A DNA stretch of 64,000 nucleotides from Candidatus Protochlamydia phocaeensis (GCF_001545115.1 NZ_FCNU01000011.1:332985-396984), one strand, 5' to 3'; numbered from the stretch's first letter, positions 37,617-47,352 are shown. The notes: a model not told the origin generated them from the letters alone. Made by a program: numbers and translations.

Positions 37617-38999
37617 ATGCTTTCTTTACAAAAATTTTCTGCTATTGCTTTCGTCAATTCATTACCAATAAACATGACAGATACTGTAAAGCAATCATTA
37701 GAATTAATTGAATCCTATCCTCTTAGCTCATTAGCAAATAGTTTGATTTGTCAAACTATTCTCGAACAAAATAAAGACCCCCGCTTATTGCGGCCGTTTA
37801 CCGATAATATTGTTAGCCATATTCCTCCTATCAGATCTCTAACTAAGCCGTCCTTAAACGATAAGAAAATAACAAAAATTATCTTAAAAGTTTTCCCTTG
37901 CCTTAAGGAGCTTGATCTATCCTTAACCAATCTGACTAGCCTAAAGAAACTCCCTGTATCGGAGATAGAAGAATTAAAACTGAATGGATGCACTCAGTTA
38001 TGTCCCGAGGAATTTCTTAAAATTAAACAGCTTTTTCCCTCTCTTCGAAGGCTTAGTCTTAAAAATACCGCCATTAATTGCCTAGAAGGATTAGATCTGC
38101 CTCTTCTCGAAGAATTAAATTTGGATGGATGTGCCCATCTTCCGGCAAAAGAATTTACCAAAATAGCCCTTCAATTTCCAAAACTGCGAAAACTTAGCCT
38201 TGAGTGTACGGCGATTGCCAGCTTAGAAGGATTAAAGCTGCCCCTGCTTGAAGACTTAAATGTATCGAATTGCAAAAGTCTGCCTCCCAAGTGCTTCTTC
38301 CTCCTTCAAGAGACATGCCCCACCCTCAAAAAACTGAATCTTAGTGCCACTTTAATTGGCAGCTTGCAAGGCCTGCAATTGCCTTTATTAGAGGACTTAA
38401 ATTTAGCCGACTGCCCCTTTCTTATCCATTCTTACACTCCCATTAACTGCCCCCGATTGAAAAAGCTTAACCTTTCTCGTAGCACGTCTCTTACAGGCTT
38501 AGAGGGTTTCGATTGTTTACAATTGGAAGAACTTAACCTATCCGGATGCTGGAAACTCTCCCCTCGCGCCTTTCTGCACATTCAAAATAATTATCCCAAT
38601 CTGCTCTTCCTTAACCTTGAATTTACGTGTATTCTGAGTCTGGAGGGATTGCATCTATCTAAACTGCAGGCATTGATTCTTGACAACTGTTCGCTCCCTC
38701 AAGAGGAATTCCTTAAAATTAAAGAGCTGTTTCCCCAACTTAAAGAGCTCGATTTAAGCTATACCCCCTTAGTAAGTGTAGAAGGATTGGCTCTCCCTCA
38801 TTTAGAAGCCTTGAGCCTTTGCGGATGTCAATTCCTTCCTCAGGAGGAAATCTTTAAGCTCTCATATAAATGCCCGAATCTTAGATGGCTCAATCTTCAG
38901 GATACTAATATTGAAGCGCTGACAGATCTGCATTTGCCTCTACTCGAAGTGTTAGTTATTAAGGAGTGGGATTATAGGAGTAACTTTACAAGGACGTGA
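37617..38999 (+). CDS. Leucine-rich repeat protein, 8 compound repeats (paralogue)
   Basis: A 460-residue paralogue of the preceding gene: the same N-terminal helical domain and the same two-LRR unit, here about 8 times (FPSLRRLSLKNTAINCLEGL is one first half). The fifth unit is irregular, with RSTSLTGLEGF and a shortened partner. Loss or gain of whole units between the copies (8 against 11) shows how the family changes length. There is no signal peptide or membrane segment, so export would need type III or another signal-less route. The intergenic gap of 260 bases contains a small CCTGCA/TGCAGG hairpin (37387-37402). Function unknown; a protein-binding effector is the best guess. Confidence 0.87.
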   Translation: MLSLQKFSAIAFVNSLPINMTDTVKQSLELIESYPLSSLANSLICQTILEQNKDPRLLRPFTDNIVSHIPPIRSLTKPSLNDKKITKIILKVFPCLKELDLSLTNLTSLKKLPVSEIEELKLNGCTQLCPEEFLKIKQLFPSLRRLSLKNTAINCLEGLDLPLLEELNLDGCAHLPAKEFTKIALQFPKLRKLSLECTAIASLEGLKLPLLEDLNVSNCKSLPPKCFFLLQETCPTLKKLNLSATLIGSLQGLQLPLLEDLNLADCPFLIHSYTPINCPRLKKLNLSRSTSLTGLEGFDCLQLEELNLSGCWKLSPRAFLHIQNNYPNLLFLNLEFTCILSLEGLHLSKLQALILDNCSLPQEEFLKIKELFPQLKELDLSYTPLVSVEGLALPHLEALSLCGCQFLPQEEIFKLSYKCPNLRWLNLQDTNIEALTDLHLPLLEVLVIKEWDYRSNFTRT

Positions 39000-39053
39000 A
39001 CACAAAGAGTGCATTGAAAGCAAAAAACCGGCGTTCCGGCCAGCAAAGGAAAA

Positions 39054-39081
39054 GCCCAACAATCAAATGGGACTGTTGGGC
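39054..39081 (-). terminator. Terminator of the V-ATPase operon
   Basis: GCCCAACA (39054-39061) pairs with TGTTGGGC (39074-39081). Read on the minus strand, the hairpin follows the atpK stop and runs into TTTTCC. Confidence 0.7.
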
Positions 39082-39109
39082 CGTTCAAACCATTCTTTCT
39101 CGCTTGCCT

Positions 39110-39532
39110 TTACATGATCAACAGAGCAAAGACGAAGGCAAACAAAGCGAAAGATTCAATAATACCGATTGCGGCAAAGCATTTACCGTAAACAGAAGGC
39201 TGTTTCATAGACGCTTGAATACCCGTCGCGCACACTTTTCCTTGGTAAATAGAGGAAAATACAAATGCCAAACCGGAGAATGTTCCGATGGCAATGGAAG
39301 AAACGGGAGAGAGCGTTCCGGCTTGAATGGCCTTGCTCATCTGCAGCATCAACAAGAATCCATAAATCACTTGGGAAGAAGGAGCGGCAGCCATACCAAT
39401 GAACTTACCGTGGCCTTCCTCTGTTCGACTCATGGCAGCATGAGACGCAGCACCTGCAATCCAACAGCCAACGCAACATCCCATGCAACTTAAGCCCAGC
39501 GCAATGGCAGGACCTACCATATTGAAATCCAT
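39110..39532 (-). CDS. atpK: V-type ATP synthase subunit K (proteolipid)
   Basis: Forms the membrane rotor ring of the V/A-type ATPase. The 140-residue product has four membrane helices in two hairpins, like NtpK of Enterococcus hirae. The ion site can be read: Ser53-Gln54 in PSSQVIYGF, Gln97 in YQGKV and Glu126 in IIESFALF. These align with Thr64, Gln65, Gln110 and Glu139 of NtpK, the Na+ ligands (alignment by eye from memory). The first hairpin has lost the carboxylate, as in V-type rings. AGGAG lies seven bases before the ATG. It is the last gene of the operon, 19 bases after atpI. Confidence 0.95.
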   Translation of the reverse strand: MDFNMVGPAIALGLSCMGCCVGCWIAGAASHAAMSRTEEGHGKFIGMAAAPSSQVIYGFLLMLQMSKAIQAGTLSPVSSIAIGTFSGLAFVFSSIYQGKVCATGIQASMKQPSVYGKCFAAIGIIESFALFAFVFALLIM

Positions 39533-39551
39533 AGTTTTTCTCCTGATTGAT

Positions 39552-41468
39552 TTATTCCTTTTTTAATAATTTAAGCGGTTGGAATTGCTTGCCTCCCCCC
39601 TCAAACGAGTAGTGATACCACTCCAAGAAGTTAAGACGCAAACCGTGAATAATGCCACTCATTGTTCCCAGAACGATATTAACCATATGGGATACCACTA
39701 TCAGCAGAACAGCGAAAATGAGAGGCAGACCGCTTGCAATTTCGTTAATTGTTGAACCAACGATGGCCCCTGCCAGTCCCAAAGCATATAGACGCAGATA
39801 AGACAGCGTATCGGCAAATACCTGGATCAGCGTCATGATTTCAAAAATCCCCTTCCACTTATGAATGAAAATGGAAGCGAGCCAAGCAAAGCCGATCCCG
39901 CCCATCATCAACTGAAAACCGACCTTCCCTCCCTTTTCCAAGTCAATGCCTCCTACCGTATTGAGGAAACTTGGCGTATGCAGATAGGAAGGAAAATACA
40001 GATACGCTCCGACTAGAAAAATGGCCCAACCTATATTGGGAGGATTCCGTCTGGCATAGCGCAACAGCGACAAGATTAAGTGCACGACGCCTATAAAAAG
40101 GGCTAGCTCGAACATAATATTGTCGGTAATCTTGTTAAGCACGATATGCCCTTTTTGGGGATCGGACGACGGAACAAACGAAACGAATTCATGGCGGTCC
40201 GTTACATGGGACAGCGTTGGATACTTCTCGATCCATTCCTGATACGCAGCATCGCGGTGCACAATGTGGTATTCGACCTTCTTTTCCGCAAGCCATTGAA
40301 CGAGCGACAATTTGCGAAGCGGATTATTAATGTCGATTGACATCCCGAAGAAAGAGGTCATCAGCGTTCCCCAGACCACGCACCCCACACACAAAACCGT
40401 GAAAAGGTTCAAGGCCCGCTTGCCCGCCCCTTTCAAATTGGGAAATTTATAGCGCAGGAATAAGGCCAAAGCCAAATAGACCAACCCATAGCCCGCATCG
40501 GCAATGATAAAGGCAAAGAACAAAGTAAAGCACCACAACACCCACTTAGAAGGATCTTTGTCCGTTGCCGAAGGCGTGTCATAAATATGAACCAGATCTT
40601 CCCCTAGACGCCCCAACCCCTCGTTTTCCAAATAAGTCGGCACGACATCGGTCGGCTCAATGGCAATTTCTTCCGCATAGACATTCAAGCGGCTAACAAG
40701 CGTCTCAACTTGATCTTCCTTGTTGATAGGCACCCATCCTTCGACAGCAAAGAGCATTCCGCCCATCGCTTCTTGCACATAGGTTTGGGCATTATAAAGA
40801 TGGTATTCGTTCAATTTGTCCACAAGAGCGCGGTGAAGAAATTCATTGTATTTCGCATAGCCTTTCAAGCGATGCTCCACCTCGTGAAGTTCGTCCTGCG
40901 ATTGGGCCATGCGCGCCCTCAATTCCGCCAGCGAATGATCGATTTTCATTTCGATCATCCTGTCATACACGACAGAACGAGGATTGATGGCAACGTAGTA
41001 GTCTAAGTTGTGCTCGGAAGCAATATAGATCAGCTCTTCCGGGAGCGGCTCTTCGTCGAACAAACTGGGCCTGCCGACAAAAAACTGGACCTTGCGCTTG
41101 CCCTCTTTTTCAATATAGGCGATATCTTCCAAGGAAAAATTTCCAAAGACGCTAATACGCGCAATTTCTAAAGACAAGACGCGTAGCTCCTCTTCAAGGC
41201 GCTCTTTTTTTCCTTGCAAATCCAGAATGTCTTTGACAATTTGATCGCTGTCTAGATGGGTAAAGTTTTCCTCTTGTTCCACCGGAGGCAGCCCGCGCAG
41301 GATTTTAATGGCAGCCCCAACGCGCTGGACATCTTCGGGGATCTCTTTATGCGAGCGGGACAAGGGATCAATAAAGTGGATGATTCCCATGGACTGGGCT
41401 TTCTTAAAAAAATAGTCCTTATCGTCCTGGGATCCGATAAACAAAAACTTCTTTACATCTTCACGCAT
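39552..41468 (-). CDS. atpI: V-type ATP synthase subunit I
   Basis: The stator subunit: a soluble arm linking to the peripheral stalk plus a membrane half that forms the ion half-channels against the K ring. The ATG at 41468 (preceded by GGGAG and overlapping the atpD stop by 8 bases) gives 638 residues and suits the family, whose N-terminus reads REDVKKFLFIG; an upstream in-frame start at 41549 would lie inside atpD. The N-terminal half has coiled coils (about 60-115 and 190-225). The C-terminal half has seven or so membrane helices, including DTLSYLRLYALGLAGA, where the Arg is the expected essential charge facing the ring. Confidence 0.95.
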   Translation of the reverse strand: MREDVKKFLFIGSQDDKDYFFKKAQSMGIIHFIDPLSRSHKEIPEDVQRVGAAIKILRGLPPVEQEENFTHLDSDQIVKDILDLQGKKERLEEELRVLSLEIARISVFGNFSLEDIAYIEKEGKRKVQFFVGRPSLFDEEPLPEELIYIASEHNLDYYVAINPRSVVYDRMIEMKIDHSLAELRARMAQSQDELHEVEHRLKGYAKYNEFLHRALVDKLNEYHLYNAQTYVQEAMGGMLFAVEGWVPINKEDQVETLVSRLNVYAEEIAIEPTDVVPTYLENEGLGRLGEDLVHIYDTPSATDKDPSKWVLWCFTLFFAFIIADAGYGLVYLALALFLRYKFPNLKGAGKRALNLFTVLCVGCVVWGTLMTSFFGMSIDINNPLRKLSLVQWLAEKKVEYHIVHRDAAYQEWIEKYPTLSHVTDRHEFVSFVPSSDPQKGHIVLNKITDNIMFELALFIGVVHLILSLLRYARRNPPNIGWAIFLVGAYLYFPSYLHTPSFLNTVGGIDLEKGGKVGFQLMMGGIGFAWLASIFIHKWKGIFEIMTLIQVFADTLSYLRLYALGLAGAIVGSTINEIASGLPLIFAVLLIVVSHMVNIVLGTMSGIIHGLRLNFLEWYHYSFEGGGKQFQPLKLLKKE

Positions 41469-42111
41469 ACTCCCTCTCCTCTCCAGGCTGATTCCTGCTC
41501 TCGGCGGCTTCTTTATTCGCTTCAATCTTTGCCTTGGCGACTTTGGCACGCGAAACCGCTGCTAATTGCTGATCGCCCAAAAACACCTTGATCGTACGGA
41601 TATTTTCGATGGCACGAGGAATGAGAATTTTCTCAAACAAATTGACCCGGATCGACACTTCGCGCAACTCCTTCTCAAGCGCGCTCTTCTGCTCCTGAGT
41701 AATTTTGACATGTTCGCGCAGCTCGGCCAATGCCCGCAAGCCTAAAATAGCGGCATCGACCCAAGGCGCAGTTTCAAATAGGCTATAGGTAAATTCTTCG
41801 AATTCGATGCCTTCGAAATAAGGCACTTCAACGCCGGCAATGTTCTCATAGCGCTTACCCACATGCTTGATTCTCACAGCCTGCAAGGGATCGATCGTCG
41901 TCTTCGTTGCCAGCAGGCCGCTGAATTCATCGACTTGGCGGCGTTTTTCCGCTAATATTTGCTCCAAGCGATGAATTTCCTGGCGTGTCTCCTGCACCTC
42001 TGCCTGCAGCATGGCTTTCTTTAGCTGCAACGTTGGCAGATACTTCTCCAGCTGCGCCAGGCGCGTCTGTTGATTGCGCAATTCATTCTTTGTTAACTTC
42101 ACATCAGCCAC
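41461..42111 (-). CDS. atpD: V-type ATP synthase subunit D
   Basis: The central rotor shaft joining the A3B3 head to the membrane ring. Length 216 residues, typical. Long N- and C-terminal helices form the shaft (LTKNELRNQQTRLAQLEKYL near the start; FEKILIPRAIENIRTIKVFL near the end), with a globular middle. Its stop overlaps the atpI start. About 210 bases, including a long inverted repeat, separate it from atpB, the only large gap within this operon. Confidence 0.95.
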   Translation of the reverse strand: MADVKLTKNELRNQQTRLAQLEKYLPTLQLKKAMLQAEVQETRQEIHRLEQILAEKRRQVDEFSGLLATKTTIDPLQAVRIKHVGKRYENIAGVEVPYFEGIEFEEFTYSLFETAPWVDAAILGLRALAELREHVKITQEQKSALEKELREVSIRVNLFEKILIPRAIENIRTIKVFLGDQQLAAVSRAKVAKAKIEANKEAAESRNQPGEEREYA

Positions 42112-42205
42112 AGATGACTCCTCAACCCATAAATAATCTTAAGAAGCAATCGAAAAACCACTCACGATAGTTTTTCGATCCTTAACTCCCTGAAATAGCG
42201 ACTAC

Positions 42206-42304
42206 TAGATCTCTTGTATAACTGGCAGCCTCTCAGATTCGAGTTTTTTCCAATTGAGAAAATAATTCCGCATATGAGGCGTTACCAGTTATGCAAGAGA
42301 TCTA
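42206..42304. repeat. Long inverted repeat between atpB and atpD
   Basis: The arm TAGATCTCTTGTATAACTGG (42206-42225) pairs with CCAGTTATGCAAGAGATCTA (42285-42304), 19 of 20 positions. After a short mismatch the pairing resumes with GCCTC (42228-42232) against GAGGC (42276-42280). The loop is about 43 bases. It could be an attenuator or RNA-processing hairpin within the V-ATPase operon, or the remnant of a small palindromic element. Confidence 0.75.
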
Positions 42305-42321
42305 CTAAAAAGCTGCACCGA

Positions 42322-43635
42322 CTAGGCCGTCTGAGCAGCTTGAGGCCAATACTTGGATACAATAGATTGCTTAATGCCCACTTCATTTGGCTGGAAGCAT
42401 TCGGCAAGCGTCTCCCATCCCAAATTCAAGGCTTCCTCTAAAGTATAGTTAACCTCTAGATTCATCATTCTTTCTTCAAATAAATGGGAATAGGTCAGCA
42501 GCTTTTCATCCCAACGCGAAAGCTTGAAACCCATCGCCTGCCTTTCACGCGCCTTCTTAGATTCGGCATACAAGCGGATCATGGCGTTGGCCAGATCACC
42601 GTGGTCTTCGCGCGTGACTTTCCCGATGACGAGCTGTTTCAAGCGGGAGAGCGATCCAAAAGGATCAATCCTGCCATGGTGGAGATAAAACTGCCCTTCG
42701 GTAATATAGCCAGTATTATCAGGAACAGGATGCGTCACATCGTCGCCCGGCATCGTGGTGACGCCGATAATGGTAATCGATCCGCTCCCCTCAATGGAAA
42801 CAGCTTTCTCATAGCGCGATGCCAAATCGGAATAGAGCGAGCCGGGATAGCCGCGGTTGGACGGCACTTGGTCCATCGTAATGGCAATTTCCTTAATCGA
42901 ATCGGCAAAGGCGGTCATATCCGTCAGAAGCACGAGCACGCTTTTCCCATCTGTCGCAAAGCGTTCGGCACAAGCCAGCGCCATGTCGGGAACAAGCAAG
43001 CATTCGACGGCAGGGTCTGTCGCGCGATGGATGAACATCACGGTCTTATTCATCGTTCCGGCCGCTTCTGCATTGTCAATAAAAGCCTGGTACTCTTTAA
43101 AAGTCAGTCCCATGCCCCCAATGATAACCACATCGGCGTCCGTCTGGTTGGCAATACGCATCAATAAAGCGTTATAAGGCTCTCCAGGAATCGAAAAGAT
43201 GGGAATCTTTTGGGATTTAACCAGACAGTTGAACACGTCGATCATGGGAATATTGGTTCTCACCATTTCACGAGGCACAATACGCTTGACCGGATTGAAA
43301 GATGTCGAGCCGATCTCGATAGACTCCCCGATCACGTTGGGACCGCCGTCAACAGGCACCCCTGCCCCGCTCAAACGGCGCCCTAAAAGGGCATCTCCAT
43401 AAACCGCTTGCATCTGCCGGTTTAAGAAAGTGACGCGGTCCCCAGTAGAAATTCCGCGCGTACTTTGAAAGACTTGTAAGGTGACCTGGTCGCCTTCAAT
43501 GCGCAAAACAGAAGCATAGATGCTGCGGCCATCCTTTAAATCGACGCGCGCCAACTCTCCCAATCCCACTCCCGTCGCTGTAACAGTAATGAGATTTCCG
43601 CGCATGCTGTTGATTCTATCATAAACGATCTTCAT
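42322..43635 (-). CDS. atpB: V-type ATP synthase subunit B
   Basis: The non-catalytic nucleotide-site subunit of the A3B3 head. Length 437. It shows the family features [20 protein letters not shown] and the [20 protein letters not shown] block, and, as expected for B, lacks a Walker A P-loop. It starts 18 bases after atpA. TAGGAT in the gap is the likely ribosome site. Confidence 0.97.
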   Translation of the reverse strand: MKIVYDRINSMRGNLITVTATGVGLGELARVDLKDGRSIYASVLRIEGDQVTLQVFQSTRGISTGDRVTFLNRQMQAVYGDALLGRRLSGAGVPVDGGPNVIGESIEIGSTSFNPVKRIVPREMVRTNIPMIDVFNCLVKSQKIPIFSIPGEPYNALLMRIANQTDADVVIIGGMGLTFKEYQAFIDNAEAAGTMNKTVMFIHRATDPAVECLLVPDMALACAERFATDGKSVLVLLTDMTAFADSIKEIAITMDQVPSNRGYPGSLYSDLASRYEKAVSIEGSGSITIIGVTTMPGDDVTHPVPDNTGYITEGQFYLHHGRIDPFGSLSRLKQLVIGKVTREDHGDLANAMIRLYAESKKARERQAMGFKLSRWDEKLLTYSHLFEERMMNLEVNYTLEEALNLGWETLAECFQPNEVGIKQSIVSKYWPQAAQTA

Positions 43636-43653
43636 GTCTGATATCCTACTCTG

Positions 43654-45444
43654 CTAGCGTTCTGTTTTTTGGGACTTTTGAATAATGTGCTCAATGTCAG
43701 CAAAGCTGCGGCGGTACATCTCCGATTCAAAAGCCATGCTATTCATGTTCTTGAGCCGGTTCTGCAGATCCAAGAAGAACTGCCGAGCCTCGTCATGCGT
43801 ATGGAATTTAAAGTCCGCTTCAAAAATTTTATTGATCAATTGAAACAGCGGAATTTGACGCTTAAGCGGGCAATAGGCATCCTCTTTGTCAAAGGCATTC
43901 TGCTGAAGATAACTGAAATCATACAGTTCGGCCTTCAGATAGGTCAGCATATCTTCCATCGCAATGCCTTCCTCGCCTACGACTTCCATACGCTTTCCAA
44001 TATCATTCCCTTCAAATAAGATCTTGCTTGCGCGCTTGACCATCCGATCCCAGTCTTCTACTTGATGATCCAGCTCTTTCCCTACCGCTTCCACATATTT
44101 GGACCAAGACATCAGTGGATCGATGGCCGGATAACGGCGGGAATCTGAACGGGCACGGGACAGGCCTAAGAAGGCTCCGACAACCGACAAAGTCGCTTGC
44201 GTCACAGGCTCTTCAAAGTTACCGCCGGCAGGCGAAACAGCCCCTCCAATTGTAATTGAGCCCGGCTTGCCATGTCTCAAATTGACGACGCCGGAACGCT
44301 CATAAAACTCAGCTATGCGTGAAGCGAGATAGGCAGGGAAAGCCTCTTCGCCCGGAATCTCTTCCAAGCGGCCGGACATTTCGCGCAACGCCTGCGCCCA
44401 GCGGGACGTTGAATCGGCCAAGACCAAGACATCCAACCCCATCTGCCGATAATACTCGGCAATGGTAATTCCCATGTAAATAGAGGATTCACGCGCCGCA
44501 ACAGGCATGGATGAAGTGTTGCAAATAATTACCGTCCGCTTCATCAAAGGCTCGCCCGTGTGCGGATCGATCAAGTGAGGGAACTCTCTTAACACTTCCA
44601 CAACTTCACCGGCACGCTCTCCGCAAGCCACGAATACGACGATATCAACCGAGGCATATTTGGATAAATGGTGCTGCAACACGGTCTTGCCTGCGCCAAA
44701 CGGACCAGGCGTACAGAAAGATCCCCCTTTCATCAAAGGGAATTGCGTGTCGATAATGCGCTCGCCTGTGTCCATCATTTTGGTTGGCTTAATCTTCTCG
44801 CCTTGGATAAGGGCATTCTTCACCGGCCACTTTTGAACCATTGTAAATTGATGCTCTTGTCCATTTTCATCCACTGCCTTGGCAACGACTGTGTCGACTG
44901 TATAAGAACCTGCCGAAATGACCCATGTCAGCGTGTATTTGCCAAAATGCGTAAAAGGAATCATGATGCGGTGCTGGAAACGCCCTTCGCGCGTCGATCC
45001 AATGCTGTCTCCTCGCACTAAAACATCTCCCGCCCGGGCCAGGGGTTCAAAGTCCCAATGCCGTTTGCGGTCAATAGCCGATAAGTACACACCTCTTGGC
45101 AAAAAGAATCCCGATACATCCGCGACCTTGACCAAAGGATTCTGCAATCCATCAAAAATAGACGTCAATAGGCCCGGCCCCAGCTCCGCCTCTAACAAAT
45201 CGCCAGTAAAGCTGACAGCACAGTCTAATTTCACACCACGCGTATCTTCAAATACCTGGATTTTTGCTTCATTGCCGGCAATTTCAATGACTTCCGCTTT
45301 AAGTTGCGCACTTTCCGTGTGAACCATTGCCACTTCGCCCTGGCGGATATTGCCATCAAATTCCACTTGCAGCAAATTACCGAAGGCTTTGATGACTTTG
45401 CCTCGCGCATGCTTTCTTTCTTGGGATTCTACCATTTGTTCCAT
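43654..45444 (-). CDS. atpA: V-type ATP synthase subunit A (catalytic)
   Basis: The catalytic ATP-binding subunit of the A3B3 head. Length 596. The P-loop GPFGAGKT lies at about residues 247-254 (Lys253), with ACGERAGEVVEVLREFP and LADSTSRWAQALREMSGRL following, all catalytic A-subunit boxes. A non-homologous bulge domain typical of V-type A subunits lies between about 110 and 190. The gene starts 4 bases after the upstream DUF2764 gene. A second ATG three codons in is an alternative start. Confidence 0.97.
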   Translation of the reverse strand: MEQMVESQERKHARGKVIKAFGNLLQVEFDGNIRQGEVAMVHTESAQLKAEVIEIAGNEAKIQVFEDTRGVKLDCAVSFTGDLLEAELGPGLLTSIFDGLQNPLVKVADVSGFFLPRGVYLSAIDRKRHWDFEPLARAGDVLVRGDSIGSTREGRFQHRIMIPFTHFGKYTLTWVISAGSYTVDTVVAKAVDENGQEHQFTMVQKWPVKNALIQGEKIKPTKMMDTGERIIDTQFPLMKGGSFCTPGPFGAGKTVLQHHLSKYASVDIVVFVACGERAGEVVEVLREFPHLIDPHTGEPLMKRTVIICNTSSMPVAARESSIYMGITIAEYYRQMGLDVLVLADSTSRWAQALREMSGRLEEIPGEEAFPAYLASRIAEFYERSGVVNLRHGKPGSITIGGAVSPAGGNFEEPVTQATLSVVGAFLGLSRARSDSRRYPAIDPLMSWSKYVEAVGKELDHQVEDWDRMVKRASKILFEGNDIGKRMEVVGEEGIAMEDMLTYLKAELYDFSYLQQNAFDKEDAYCPLKRQIPLFQLINKIFEADFKFHTHDEARQFFLDLQNRLKNMNSMAFESEMYRRSFADIEHIIQKSQKTER

Positions 45445-45448
45445 GTTG

Positions 45449-46228
45449 TTACTTTTCCTTCACAATGGTGTCGACGATTTCTTTACCTTTATTTTTATCT
45501 AACTCAAACCATTTTTCGATAATAATCAGCTGCGCCATGTAGGCCAGAATGCGCTCAATCGAAAACGCGTCCGCCATATCCACCATTCCTTCAATATAGG
45601 CGACGCGATACTGGTCCAATGCCTGCTGCAAAGCCAGGGGATCATCCCCGTACTTTTCAAACATGACTTTGAGTTCTTGGTATTTCTCTGGAGGTTCAAA
45701 GACTTTTGCATCTTTTTGAGCGAGCAATTGGGCAATCAAGTCCTCTTCGGGATCCTCGTATTGTAATTCTACGCTAAGGTCCCTTCCAAGTTTCTTGGCC
45801 CTGTACCCCGTCCAAACAAGGCGGAGCTCCCGCTCAAAATTTAAATACTCCCTCAGAAAAGGGTCTGTTTCCTCTGCAGCGCTTTGAAAAAACTTAGCTA
45901 AAAGAAAAGGGAAATGACGCACGCGCTCTTCCGCTTTTTCATGCGCGGCAATAAAGTCATAAACATAATCGGGGAGCCCCACATGATTGACCAACGCCTC
46001 TTCCAACTCCAGCCTGTCCAATTCTCCTCTTGGATCCAGCTCCTCTCTTAACCACAGCGAACGGAGATTCAAAATATCATAATAAGCGCGGATAACCTTG
46101 GTCTTCTCATAATCGCGCTTAGTTAAATTATCTCGTATCAAAGTATCAAATTCAGCGAATGTGATATCCGGAGGGCTATCAAAAGAAAGAGGCGGAAGAT
46201 AAGTGCCTACATAGTAATACTTTGCCAT
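45449..46228 (-). CDS. V-ATPase operon protein of the DUF2764 type, probable subunit C-like role
   Basis: A 259-residue soluble, mainly helical protein (YYYVGTYLPPLSFDSPPDITF at the start is the family hallmark). From memory it corresponds to the conserved hypothetical between atpE and atpA in Chlamydia (CT309). Its place in the operon, where other genomes have subunit C, suggests it is the spacer connecting the ring to the central shaft, but that is inference. It is tightly spaced with both neighbours (8 bases after atpE, 4 before atpA). No separate subunit F, G or canonical C gene is present in the operon. Confidence 0.85.
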   Translation of the reverse strand: MAKYYYVGTYLPPLSFDSPPDITFAEFDTLIRDNLTKRDYEKTKVIRAYYDILNLRSLWLREELDPRGELDRLELEEALVNHVGLPDYVYDFIAAHEKAEERVRHFPFLLAKFFQSAAEETDPFLREYLNFERELRLVWTGYRAKKLGRDLSVELQYEDPEEDLIAQLLAQKDAKVFEPPEKYQELKVMFEKYGDDPLALQQALDQYRVAYIEGMVDMADAFSIERILAYMAQLIIIEKWFELDKNKGKEIVDTIVKEK

Positions 46229-46236
46229 CCTGTTCC

Positions 46237-46863
46237 TTAATGACTGAAGATCATTTGACGAAAATCTTTGCGTACATAGCTAGCCAGAAGCTCTTTAACG
46301 GCTTGATCGCTTAAATCGATTGTCATCCGCTTGCCATGCAGCTTCACTTGAGCGCCTCCGGCAAATTGTCCAATTTCCAAAGGCTTTGCCATCAAACGCT
46401 TGCGTATATTTTCAAGCAGCAAGGCATTGATATCGTCAACGGAAACCGTACGAGGAATGACAGCGCTCAAATCGGTATTCAACCCTTCCTTTTCAATCGC
46501 CTTGACAATTCCGGTAATGATGTCTGCGATGAGCTTAGGATCGGACATCTGCTTCTCCAATAAGGACTGCAGCTCTTCATTAAATAATCTTTGCTCGATC
46601 TCCTGACGGAGAGCTTCGACTGTCTGTTTAGACGCTTGCTGTAAAGAGGAATGAAAGACATTCCGCTCTTGCTCAATTTGTCCCCTGGCTTGCTTGATTA
46701 ACTGCTCAGCATGCCTTTCAGCCTCGGCGGTAATTTCATCAGCCTTTTTTCTTGCAGCGACAAGAATCTCTTCCGCTTCTTGTTTTGCAGGTTCAATTGT
46801 TTCATGGCGGATTTTGTCGCAAATTTTTTGAATTTTGTCTTGACCTTTTTCCAATGATTTCAT
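46237..46863 (-). CDS. atpE: V-type ATP synthase subunit E
   Basis: The peripheral stalk subunit. The ATG at 46863 gives 208 residues, the usual length in chlamydiae; the frame is open to a GTG at 46995, but that would add 44 residues with no family match. The N-terminal half is one long charged helix (EPAKQEAEEILVAARKKADEI onward), and the C-terminal half is a small alpha/beta domain that caps the head. It is the first gene of the seven-gene operon. No strong Shine-Dalgarno was seen. Confidence 0.93.
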   Translation of the reverse strand: MKSLEKGQDKIQKICDKIRHETIEPAKQEAEEILVAARKKADEITAEAERHAEQLIKQARGQIEQERNVFHSSLQQASKQTVEALRQEIEQRLFNEELQSLLEKQMSDPKLIADIITGIVKAIEKEGLNTDLSAVIPRTVSVDDINALLLENIRKRLMAKPLEIGQFAGGAQVKLHGKRMTIDLSDQAVKELLASYVRKDFRQMIFSH

Positions 46864-47352
46864 CTTATATAACTCAAGAAAAGGGTTTATAAAGGTTCTC
46901 AATAGCTCTATTCCAGATACTATAGTCTGAAATTCGGTAATTTTCAAGCCTTTAATTAGTCCCTGTCTTCTCTTTTCTAACTCTTTTATAAACACCGCAT
47001 TAGAAAATAAATAAAGAAGAATTAAAAGAAGCGGCGAAGACGGTTAACTGGCTTCTTTATAGAAAAAGATCGCCAAAAAAATCCTGCCCATGTTAAGCAC
47101 TTGTCCTTGAACTTATTTCAAAAGAGCGCCTTTGAATAGATAAGCGTCTGTTTTTAATTTAAAATCAACTTTAGATCAAAGACTTAGGAATCCGAACTGC
47201 TATTATAGCGCCTTTACACTATTATAATCGCCTATGTTTTGGGATTCTAGGGCCAATCCGCTGGATGATTCATTATAAATGCGCTATTACACTTTATTTT
47301 AATGGGATCAGTTCTTATATTCTTTGGCATTCTCATCAAGCGAGGTCGAACC
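46864..47352. other. Divergent promoter region of the V-ATPase operon
   Basis: No independent gene. The first 130 bases are an in-frame extension of atpE that is probably untranslated. AAAGAAGC (47025-47032) and GCTTCTTT (47051-47058) can pair. Promoters for both directions are expected here, but none stands out. Confidence 0.4.

Noticed and set aside
41469..41549. N-terminal extension of atpI
   Set aside because: It would lie inside atpD, and the family N-terminus begins at the ATG at 41468, which has a good ribosome site.
42484..43167. A 227-codon plus-strand frame inside atpB
   Set aside because: It lies fully antisense to a clearly conserved V-ATPase gene and its product has no protein-family character.
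46864..46995. N-terminal extension of atpE from a GTG at 46995
   Set aside because: The extra 44 residues do not match subunit E, and the start at 46863 gives the normal chlamydial length of 208.
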